From assembly GCF_900108015.1 (NCBI RefSeq), contig NZ_FNVP01000005.1, positions 1 through 64,000 on the forward strand: DNA of 64,000 nucleotides. Reading direction: 5' to 3'. This document shows positions 28,879 to 37,398 of the stretch, one piece after another; position 1 is the first letter of the stretch; each line of letters opens with the position of its first letter. A program made the position numbers and the translations under genes. The notes below the pieces were generated by a model. The model did not search any database and was not told the DNA's origin. It was given only the letters and a program-made list of their open reading frames with translations. The DNA comes from Flavobacterium urumqiense (GTDB lineage: Bacteria > Bacteroidota > Bacteroidia > Flavobacteriales > Flavobacteriaceae).

Positions 28879-31800
28879 TTAATATATAATTTTTTTAGAA
28901 ACTACAGTGTCATTTTCTAAAGTGATTTTCACAATTAAACCGGCTGTTGTTCTGTTTAAATGACTCAATGTAAATTTTAGAGCATTTACTTTTTTATAAC
29001 TATCTATTTTTCTTCCCGACAAATCGTATACGACAATACTTTTTATCAGCTGGTTTGAAGACTGAATGGTAACGTTTTGATTTACAATCACAATTACCTC
29101 ATCAGACTTTGATAAATTAAAGGAATCCGTTCCTAATGTTTTATCGGTGAAACGTAGGTAGAAACGATTGTTGAAAGTTCCTTTTTCTGTGTTGAAAACA
29201 TACGGTTTATCTTTTAAATCATGTATAATACTCAATTCTTTATCTTTTAAATAGATGTTTTGCGTATCAAAAAGACCGTCGATATGATCAATTCTAATTG
29301 ATAGTTCTCCAGAAATTTCCGAATTATATCCTAAAGTAACCTGATCATTTTTATCAAATGGTAACGCACGTCCTTGAATCGTTAATTCAGCCTCAGGTAT
29401 AATAGAGTAAAAACTAACGTCATTTCCTCCTAAAGATTCTGCATCAAAACTTCGGTCTAATTCTTCAGTAGCACCCGCAACATACCCGACCAATGTTTGG
29501 CTAAAAGCTCCGGAGTTATTGGTTAAGTTTACCCAAATACGGTGCCGCTCTAAGTCTGTAATAGTTTTTGGAATGGCCTGTTCTTTATTGTTTTTAATCA
29601 ATTTAAAGAAATTGCTATTATTTCCTGCAACACGCATAGTATTATTGAAAGTTACATCAGCAGTTGTCCCATTTGCCATGGTATTTGCCGCTTTCACGAA
29701 GAATGATTGACCACTTGCTATAAAACCTGAAGAAGTGCCTCCAGTTGAAGCGATTGCAGTTCCTCCAGTTGAATTAAAAACGGCATAATCATTATCCGTA
29801 TAGTTGAGCGCATAATCCCCATAAAATGGATCAATAGTGGCAGCGTCTGGCTGTGAATTGTGGGTCCAAATATAAACTGTGCCGTCAATAATGTTTTTGT
29901 TAGTAGCAAAATTCAAGAATGCTGCAGCGTCAAGTGCTGATGGATATGGATTTCCAATTAGATTCCATTCGTCATTCTCATCCGTACCATCGAAAGTTGA
30001 AGTGGAAGCAGTTCCGTTTAAATTACCTTTCGATATAGGAGCAGTTATGTCACCATTATTAGGAGTTCCAGCGAAGGTTGCGGTATAGGGTGTTTTAATT
30101 GAGCTGCTAAACGAGTTTGGAGCGCGTACAATATATCCTTTTCGTGGATCCATTATGGTAGCTGTCGTTTCGGTTTGCCAATTACCTGGACCGTTAGATA
30201 TTGTTGGTATCCAGGAAAACATTAAAGGACTATTTGGTGATAAGGATCCTAAAGTAAAATTAGAAGCCAATGTTATTGGTGAATTCCAATACGTATAATC
30301 AAGTTTCAGCATCGGTTGCGTAACTCTTTCAATATTTACAGTTCCAGTGTTAGCCACATTGTTTTTTTGTACCAAACTGGCTTTATCTCTTATGTTGAAA
30401 ATTCCTCCAGTATTTACATTTACAAAATCGGTAACTGTGAGGTTACTTGTTGAAGGCAGCTCTAAGTTTCCAGTTGATTTAACCGTTAGATTTTTTGCAA
30501 AAGCGTTATAATTAGTGCCAGGAATTACTGATGTGTTAGGTATGAAAACACAATTTGTTAAATCAGGAACTCCTACCGGTTTCCAATTGTTAGCATCGTT
30601 CCAGTTGGAAGTGGTGCCCAGCCATTGTTTAGTTTTGTTATAAATGGTAACTAGTTTTGAAACAGGACAGCCGTTAGAAAGAGTTGCGCTGGCCGTAAAT
30701 GACCATGATGTTGATGATAACTGAGTCGGGGTAGGTTTGATATAAACAGTAGTGACAGATTGATTTGTATAAGGAGTTGAACAGGCTAAGTCAATGTAGG
30801 CATCGACGGTTCCTGCACTCCAAGAAAAGGTCGTATTCATTGGTTTTGTTCCAAATAAGCGTATATCATCAATAGCCCACCCATCGCAAAATTGTGCATT
30901 GTATCTGAATCGAATCTTAAAATTAGGATTGTTGATATAGGAAGTTAAATCTATCGTTACACTTTCAAAATCTGTGGCAATAGCGTGATCTTCCACATAA
31001 GTTCGAACCGCGGTCCAAGACACGCCATTATTGGTTGATACCTCTACATAGGCATAGTCTGTTGGTACTCCATAATAAGAATAATACTGTCTAAACGTTA
31101 GGGTTAAATCGGTGTAGGCGGTAGTAGGCAAATTTGCGGATTCTAATGAAGTGTTTACTAATAGGTTTTTATCTGAGGTGCAAAAAGCAAACTTATCACC
31201 GATACTTCGAGAACTGATAGCGGGTTTCCAAACACTCAAATTCGGAACATACGTGCTAGTCATACTTTGCCACTGAGTAGTGGCATCACCGGCACCACCA
31301 ATTATTACCGAAGTAAGACTGCCTAGCCCTCCTTGAAAATTTTCATTAATTAAGTCATCTACCATATTATCTCCAGACGCTGCGATGGTCACAATGTTGC
31401 CTTCACCACAAACTTCGGGTGTTGATGGAGTTACATTGATAATTGAGGAAGAATTTATTTTGGCGATAATTTTAGTACGTATTAATGATTCACAAGTACC
31501 ATTATACGCGGTTACATAATAATTAGTTGTACTACTTAATGAAGGAGTGGTCCAGTTTCCATTGGGAGAGGTTCCAATAAGGGAACCGCCAGTGAGGGCG
31601 CTATACCAGCGAAATTGCGTAGGGCTTCCAAGAGCAGTAGCTACTAAATCTACAACACCTGATTCACAACGTGATTTGTCTGTTACGGAGGAAATGATTG
31701 CTGGACAATCGGGAACAACTGTGATTACGTAGTCTTCAGTCTCTCCTGTGGCTAGATTGCCACAAGGCGTAAAAGTTTGTGAGGCTTCATAGGAACGTAT

Positions 31801-34116
31801 TCTTAATCTATAATTTCCGGGAGTAGTCAACAAAGGCACTACAAAACCAAAAGAAGTAGCAATTGATAAAACGCCACTTGAACTATATACTAATTCAACT
31901 CCGGAGTTTGTAAAGGTACCATCATTATTCCAATCTACCCATGCTTTTAAGTACTGTCTTGATATTGCGAGAGTGACGTCAAGGTTTATACCACCTCCTG
32001 GAATTTGTGTTGTGGCAGGAAATGTTGTGTAATCACTATATCCATTTGTATTAGGTCGACCCGTGTTTAAATTGGTCATATTGGTGAGATTTCCAACAGT
32101 TTGAACACTATTTATGTAACGTGTACTAACATTTGATGTAGGCGGACAAAAAGAGAATGATGTTGTGGTTGTATTTCCTATTAATGGCGAGGTTGTATTG
32201 TATAATGGCCCTCCTGTACACGCGGAATTAAACGAATAAACAAAGAAATAATACTTTGTGTTTGGTGTTAGTCCAGCTGCGGTAAAAGTGTTTTCGTTTT
32301 CAGTATTTACGATTGTATTTCCCGTGCCAACGGTTGCTCCAATAGTATAAGTAGTTCCGTTGACAATGGTAGGTGTTGTTCCTGTTGTATTTATTACCAC
32401 CAAATAGTTATCAGGTGCAGGGCTTGCAACTAAAAAGGAACCTCCTACTGAAGTTCCACTTGGAGTCAAGCTCAAGACGGTTGGTTGTGCGGTAGGTGTC
32501 AAACATGCTGCGGGTGTTACAAGGGAAATCGTATAATCTTCAGTTTCTCCGTAAGTACCAGAAATGACACAATTTGTTGTTGAAGTAACAGTGGCAATGT
32601 TCGAATATCGTACACGCATTCTTGTGCTTCCACTTAGAGCATTTGTGGGAATTGGAATGGAAACGTTCGTTGTTGAACTTGCCGTAATAGTATTACTGAT
32701 TAAGAAATATTCTCCAGCATCCGTAAAAAGACCATTTTGGTTGAAGTCAATCCAAACTGCTGCACTATGTGTGCCAGAGCCACTTCCAACGGTTAAACTT
32801 AAATTATAACTTGATCCTTTTAATATTGAAGTGGTTTGTGTTCCTGTTGCTGGATAATTTGTATATCCCCCAGCACCACAAGTTGAGGTATTGTTTAATG
32901 TATTTATAGTAACATTATTTATGGTATAACCGCCACTACAATCTAAACTGCCAGTTGGGGTACAATATGATAGTGTTAATGTCGTTGTGTTTCCATTTAA
33001 TGGAGAAGTTGTATAGTATATTGGTCCACCATTACATAATGAATTATAGGAGAAAACGTAGATATAATAGGCTGTATTTGCAGTAAGGCCGGTTGCTGAA
33101 AACGTATTGTTGTTGTCAATGTCTACCACCACATTAGATCCTCCCAAAGCAGTCGAACCAACAGCATATGTTATTCCGTTTACAGGAGTTGGAGCTGTTG
33201 CAGAAGTACTTCGTACGACCAAATAATTATCCACTGTGGGACTAGCTAACGTAAAAGAACCATTTATTGTTGTACTTGTAGAAGTTAAAATTAAACCTGT
33301 TGGTTGCGCTGTTGGCGTGCTGCAAGTTGGGGTTGTATAGGTTATTCTAATTTCACCACGTGCTCCTGGGCCTCCAGAATTATCTGCCGGGCTCCCGCCT
33401 CCAGTTGAACCCCCGCTTCCGCCTCCTCCAGCTATTGAACCCCCATTACCTGGTGTTGAGCTATTGGAGGTTGTAGCGGAAGTAAACGTCCCACCCAAAC
33501 CACCGCTATTACCACCCGCACCACCTGCGCTACCGTTATTAGCAGTGCCCGCCGTAGTCGATCCTCCTATATTAATAATTGTTCCTATCGAACCTGTTGT
33601 CACTGCCGTTTTAGCAGCACCATTACCAAGATTACCACCAAGTCCGCCATTTGCAGAAAGAGTTCCAATAGTGTTAAACCATGAATTATCACCATTAGAG
33701 CCATCCTTGCCATTAATCCCTGGAGTTGATGGTGCAACATATAAGTTGTACACGGTGCCAGCTATGATCCCAGTGAAAGTACTACTTACATAAGTACCTC
33801 CAGTTCCACCGGAGCCACCTCTGTCTTTTGTTAAGCATCCACCACCAGACCCCCCAGATCCCCATGCTTCCACGGTTATTGATCCGCTTACTCCCGTTGG
33901 CACAGTCCATGTTCCATTACCAGTTGCAGAAATGGTCACTGTAGTTGTCTGTCCATTAATCTTATTTCCTAGGAAAAACATCATCAGCAAACTCAAAGAG
34001 GAAATTAAAGAAAGGAAATTATTTTTTTTATTTTTTGCAATAATGGAAGAAGAAGTATCAAGATTCGCTGTAAATTTTGCAGATTCAGTCTTTTTAAATA
34101 AATAACTTTCTTTCAT
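28879..34116 (-). CDS. Large secreted multidomain protein with T9SS sorting domain
   Basis: A 1745-residue surface or secreted protein. A long N-region precedes a signal peptide (hydrophobic about 34-50, ending KINGQ). Then come a Gly/Ser-rich beta region (about 80-260), two copies of a fibronectin-III-like unit each starting PTAQPT, alternating with two GEVED domains (GETEDYTI, GETEDYVI), an Ig-like unit (about 805-890), a jelly-roll of MAM/choice-of-anchor type with CDGWAIDDIRLFG (about 915-1085), a long C-terminal module and a type A T9SS sorting domain ending VVSKKIIY. Probably an adhesin; substrate unknown. No enzyme domain is seen. Confidence 0.88.
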   Translation of the reverse strand: MKESYLFKKTESAKFTANLDTSSSIIAKNKKNNFLSLISSLSLLMMFFLGNKINGQTTTVTISATGNGTWTVPTGVSGSITVEAWGSGGSGGGCLTKDRGGSGGTGGTYVSSTFTGIIAGTVYNLYVAPSTPGINGKDGSNGDNSWFNTIGTLSANGGLGGNLGNGAAKTAVTTGSIGTIINIGGSTTAGTANNGSAGGAGGNSGGLGGTFTSATTSNSSTPGNGGSIAGGGGSGGSTGGGSPADNSGGPGARGEIRITYTTPTCSTPTAQPTGLILTSTSTTINGSFTLASPTVDNYLVVRSTSATAPTPVNGITYAVGSTALGGSNVVVDIDNNNTFSATGLTANTAYYIYVFSYNSLCNGGPIYYTTSPLNGNTTTLTLSYCTPTGSLDCSGGYTINNVTINTLNNTSTCGAGGYTNYPATGTQTTSILKGSSYNLSLTVGSGSGTHSAAVWIDFNQNGLFTDAGEYFLISNTITASSTTNVSIPIPTNALSGSTRMRVRYSNIATVTSTTNCVISGTYGETEDYTISLVTPAACLTPTAQPTVLSLTPSGTSVGGSFLVASPAPDNYLVVINTTGTTPTIVNGTTYTIGATVGTGNTIVNTENENTFTAAGLTPNTKYYFFVYSFNSACTGGPLYNTTSPLIGNTTTTSFSFCPPTSNVSTRYINSVQTVGNLTNMTNLNTGRPNTNGYSDYTTFPATTQIPGGGINLDVTLAISRQYLKAWVDWNNDGTFTNSGVELVYSSSGVLSIATSFGFVVPLLTTPGNYRLRIRSYEASQTFTPCGNLATGETEDYVITVVPDCPAIISSVTDKSRCESGVVDLVATALGSPTQFRWYSALTGGSLIGTSPNGNWTTPSLSSTTNYYVTAYNGTCESLIRTKIIAKINSSSIINVTPSTPEVCGEGNIVTIAASGDNMVDDLINENFQGGLGSLTSVIIGGAGDATTQWQSMTSTYVPNLSVWKPAISSRSIGDKFAFCTSDKNLLVNTSLESANLPTTAYTDLTLTFRQYYSYYGVPTDYAYVEVSTNNGVSWTAVRTYVEDHAIATDFESVTIDLTSYINNPNFKIRFRYNAQFCDGWAIDDIRLFGTKPMNTTFSWSAGTVDAYIDLACSTPYTNQSVTTVYIKPTPTQLSSTSWSFTASATLSNGCPVSKLVTIYNKTKQWLGTTSNWNDANNWKPVGVPDLTNCVFIPNTSVIPGTNYNAFAKNLTVKSTGNLELPSTSNLTVTDFVNVNTGGIFNIRDKASLVQKNNVANTGTVNIERVTQPMLKLDYTYWNSPITLASNFTLGSLSPNSPLMFSWIPTISNGPGNWQTETTATIMDPRKGYIVRAPNSFSSSIKTPYTATFAGTPNNGDITAPISKGNLNGTASTSTFDGTDENDEWNLIGNPYPSALDAAAFLNFATNKNIIDGTVYIWTHNSQPDAATIDPFYGDYALNYTDNDYAVFNSTGGTAIASTGGTSSGFIASGQSFFVKAANTMANGTTADVTFNNTMRVAGNNSNFFKLIKNNKEQAIPKTITDLERHRIWVNLTNNSGAFSQTLVGYVAGATEELDRSFDAESLGGNDVSFYSIIPEAELTIQGRALPFDKNDQVTLGYNSEISGELSIRIDHIDGLFDTQNIYLKDKELSIIHDLKDKPYVFNTEKGTFNNRFYLRFTDKTLGTDSFNLSKSDEVIVIVNQNVTIQSSNQLIKSIVVYDLSGRKIDSYKKVNALKFTLSHLNRTTAGLIVKITLENDTVVSKKIIY

Positions 34117-34513
34117 TTTATTTGTAGAATTTGGATTTCAAAAATAGTTTTTTTTATCAGAAAATCACTATTCTGATTGTAAATATTTTATGTATTTCAT
34201 CTAATTTCTATGTACTTAATCGATTATTTTTAAATATTTTTGTTTTTTTTTAAAAAATAGTGATAAATGGTATGATTTGTAGATGGTTTTTTTTAATAAA
34301 AAAATGTATTCATTTATTTTTCAATTAATTGCTATCAAAAAAGTTTAGGTATTACAATTTGATTTTAAATAATTGCAAAGTTTTTATGGACAGTTTCTGT
34401 GAGGATTTTTTTTTCGGTTAAATTTTTTATAAACAGAGGCCATTTCTACGTAAATTGTATTTAAATTTATTCCTTTGTGATTTTACTTAATCAATTCGAA
34501 ATCTCGTTGCTGC
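34117..34513. other. AT-rich intergenic region, no gene seen
   Basis: Long A/T tracts and no convincing open frame or RNA. It holds the promoters of the divergent T9SS protein and the small membrane protein gene, but no clear -7 box stands out. Confidence 0.4.
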
Positions 34514-34849
34514 ATGTTTTTAATTGTCAATAAATATTTAGTTCCCAAAGGCTATCGTGGATTGGCTATATTTCCTTTTGTATTTGTAAAATATAGGGCT
34601 GATAAAAAAAATATGGTTTTTTTTAATCATGAAAAAATCCATATTCGGCAACAATTGGAGTTACTTATAGTTCTTTTTTTTATTTGGTATTTTATAGAAT
34701 ATTTGTTTCGCTTGATTCAATATAAAAATACCGACTTAGCGTATAGAAACATTAGTTTCGAGCGGGAAGCCTACGCAAATGAATTAAATTTAGCGTATTT
34801 GAGAAAGCGCCCTTTTTTGCGATTTTTAAATTATTTAACAAAAAAATAA
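34514..34849 (+). CDS. Small membrane protein with HExxH motif (putative zincin)
   Basis: A 111-residue protein with HEKIH (residues 39-43), one membrane segment (about 48-67) and a downstream EREAYANE (84-90) that could give the third zinc ligand. The layout recalls bacteroidetal M48/M56-like minimal membrane proteases, but the protein is much shorter and no close family is recognised. Whether it is catalytic is not known. Confidence 0.55.
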   Translation: MFLIVNKYLVPKGYRGLAIFPFVFVKYRADKKNMVFFNHEKIHIRQQLELLIVLFFIWYFIEYLFRLIQYKNTDLAYRNISFEREAYANELNLAYLRKRPFLRFLNYLTKK

Positions 34850-35435
34850 TCCTGATTTTTAAGTAAAATAGCAGCAAACACATACCGATCTGGTTGTTGT
34901 CAATCAACATTGTGTTTACCCCTCGGTCAATCACTGTTTAAATAATTTGTCTAAATTACTATGTCGTGGATTTAGTTTATTGTAAATCAGAATCTTTCTG
35001 TTTATGTATTATAATCAAGTTATTTAAATAATTTGGACAACTATTAAAGTGTCTATTTTTAAAAACGATAACGTTTTCGTTGTAACGAAAACGTTGTAAT
35101 TGAAAACATTCATAAAATTATCATAAAATTACAACTAATTTCGCGTTAAATCGAACGATTAGTCAATTATTGACCTAATTATTTTATTTGTAACAAAAAA
35201 TAGTCACAAAAGGCTTGATGTTGTTTCTATCTATACTTTGTACAAGTTTGATTTATTCAAAATGTGTCCGATACAGTAGCTACTCTTTGTGGTCTGCTTC
35301 CCGCGATTTTATAGTAGTAAAAGGAACAACAACCCGAAATCAAACAGATCTTGATGGATTTTAATACTTTTTTATTTAAAAAAGTTTTGATTTTCTACAG
35401 GTCAAGATAAGTCCCAATAGAATAATCAAAAATTT
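34850..35435. other. Intergenic region upstream of the ice-binding-type genes
   Basis: No gene seen. It contains a perfect 12-bp inverted repeat at 35070-35095 and an ATACTTTTTTA/TTTAAAAAAGT near-palindrome around 35367-35388, 50-70 bases before the first paralogue. Confidence 0.4.
35070..35095. promoter_or_regulatory. Perfect 26-bp palindrome, possible operator
   Basis: AACGTTTTCGTT (35070-35081) and AACGAAAACGTT (35084-35095) are exact reverse complements with two bases between. Each arm has an AACG(A/T)... pattern like LacI-family half-sites. It lies 340 bases before the first ice-binding-type gene. Confidence 0.5.
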
Positions 35436-36989
35436 ATGAAAAATAGTATTTCGTTCTTATTCATTCTATTATTAATTTCGATAGTATCAAATGCACAAGT
35501 AGGAATCGGGACAACTACTCCTGAAATTTCGTCGATTTTAGACATTCAATCTACTAGTAAAGGATTTCTATTGCCTCGCTTGACTTCAGCGGAACGAGAC
35601 GCAATAAGTTTACCTGCAACAGGACTTCTTATTTATAATACTACAACTTCACTATTCAATTTTTATAATTTGGGCTGGAATAATTTTGTTACAGGTTTAG
35701 TTTTGCCAATAAATGGGGGAACTGGAATAGCCAACAGTAACTTAGCAACGCTTGCATTACCAGGAGCATTTGCTACTACAATTACAACAACGGCAGTAAC
35801 AGATATTACATTACCAAAAACAGGAACTTTATTTGGAACAGAAGTAGGAAGTATACTTTCAGCACAAATACAAAATTCACTGACAGACGAGGCAGGGAGT
35901 GGAAAGTTGGTTTTTTCTGAATCTCCAACTTTTACAGGTATATCGGTAGCTCCAACAGCAGCTGTAGGAACTAATACTGCACAATTAGCAACTACAGCAT
36001 TTGTTTTGGCTAATTCAAATAATTATAAATCCGTTAACAGTACAGCAGAAATATCTACCAGTTCAGCAACGGATATATTAATACCGGGTATGTCAATAAG
36101 TCCTTTGACTGGAACTTATGCTGTTACTTTTAATGGGCAATATACTATTGTGCCAGGTAATAAAGCGGCGCAGGCGGTAGCAGATTTACAAGCGGTTTTT
36201 AGTCAGCTGGATAATATTCCCGTTACAGTAGTGCACGGAGCTACATTTGGAACGGAGACCTTGTATCCGGGGGTTCATAGTGTAGCTGCAGCAGCTTCCG
36301 TCGCAGGTACCCTCACTTTAGATGCACAGGGAAATTCAAACGCTCTTTTTGTTATTAAAATGGGAGCGGCCTTAAGTATAGGAGCAAGCACAACGATAGT
36401 GTTGCTGAATGGGGCATCGGCAGCTAATGTTTTTTGGTTGGCTAAAGGAGCTATTACTTTAGGAGCTTCAACTATCATGAAAGGAACCCTCCTTGCTAAT
36501 ACTGGTGCAGTTTCTTTAGGAGCTAATTGTACATTAGAAGGAAGAATGCTATCTACTGGCGGGGCCATGGGAATTGATACATCAATCATAACTAAAACTG
36601 CAAATAGTTCACATGCCAATTTAGGTGTTTTGTCTTCCTTTACTATCTTCACTTCTTCTGGTAACGTAAGCAATTCAGGGATTTCAAATATTACTGGAGA
36701 CATTGGTGTGGGTGCAGGTACTTTTTCAGGTTTTCAAAATGCAGTAGTGAATGGTACTTTTGTGAGTCCCGGAATCGATAGTGCTATAGCTACTTTTAGT
36801 ATTTATCAAAATGGAGTTTTAATCGCTAACTCAAGCAGAACGAGATCAAGTTTTGTAAATACCCTAGATGTGTCCCTACAAGCTATTGCCGATGTTTCGT
36901 TGGGACAAAATGTTGACGTAAGGTGGAATATCGACTCAGGAACAGTAAAGCTGGATAACAGAATATTAACACTAATTAGTGTTAGATGA
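35436..36989 (+). CDS. Secreted DUF3494 (ice-binding-type) protein, paralogue 1
   Basis: A 517-residue secreted protein. Signal peptide (1-20) and AQVGIGTTTP start; a head with SKGFLLPRLT (42-50); a region like phage tail fibres (about 160-192, PTAAVGTNTAQLATTAFV); strands of a C1q/TNF-like jelly-roll (about 215-238 and 450-517, ending SGTVKLDNRILTLISVR); and between them a DUF3494 domain in permuted order. The usual C-terminal part (AAQAVADLQAVF ... GTLTLDAQGN ... ANVFW ... MKGTLLANTGAV, 244-385) comes before the usual N-terminal part (LGVLSSFTIFTSSGNVSNSG, ITGDIGV, 396-445). DUF3494 proteins bind ice or act as adhesins; ice binding is inference. Confidence 0.8.
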   Translation: MKNSISFLFILLLISIVSNAQVGIGTTTPEISSILDIQSTSKGFLLPRLTSAERDAISLPATGLLIYNTTTSLFNFYNLGWNNFVTGLVLPINGGTGIANSNLATLALPGAFATTITTTAVTDITLPKTGTLFGTEVGSILSAQIQNSLTDEAGSGKLVFSESPTFTGISVAPTAAVGTNTAQLATTAFVLANSNNYKSVNSTAEISTSSATDILIPGMSISPLTGTYAVTFNGQYTIVPGNKAAQAVADLQAVFSQLDNIPVTVVHGATFGTETLYPGVHSVAAAASVAGTLTLDAQGNSNALFVIKMGAALSIGASTTIVLLNGASAANVFWLAKGAITLGASTIMKGTLLANTGAVSLGANCTLEGRMLSTGGAMGIDTSIITKTANSSHANLGVLSSFTIFTSSGNVSNSGISNITGDIGVGAGTFSGFQNAVVNGTFVSPGIDSAIATFSIYQNGVLIANSSRTRSSFVNTLDVSLQAIADVSLGQNVDVRWNIDSGTVKLDNRILTLISVR

Positions 36990-37398
36990 TTTTTAAAGTA
37001 GTGCTATGTGGAAATATTTTTTTAAATCTTGTTGAAGAGGTTTTTTTAAAATAAGAAATGAATAATGATAGCTCGTTGGGTGTAATTAGTTTTTAATTAT
37101 AATTTTCGTCAGTTCAAGCAATTTTTGATAGAAAACGGTATTGAGAAGTATGAAATTATTAGTAATAACGGTTATCGATACATTTTTTATTCCTTTCTAC
37201 TGCATAAAAACACCTGAAATGATGTTTTGAAAAATGGTGCCAAGAGGATTACTTTTATTTAATCAGTATTGTTTTTTACAGACTCAAAGTGATATATTTC
37301 AAGGGTTTAATGGCAGGTCATTTTGATGCTGTAAAATTTAAAAATAAGTTGTCAAATTACAAAATATATTGTTTTCAAAGTATTAATATTTTAGATAA
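36990..37398. other. Intergenic region between the two paralogues
   Basis: About 400 bases, AT-rich, with no coding sequence, RNA gene or clear terminator seen. The second gene may have its own promoter here, but no -7 box is convincing. Confidence 0.4.

Noticed and set aside
33464..33793. Pro/Val/Ala-rich plus-strand frame inside the 1745-residue gene
   Set aside because: It is a shadow of the glycine-rich N-terminal region of the T9SS protein and has no start signal.
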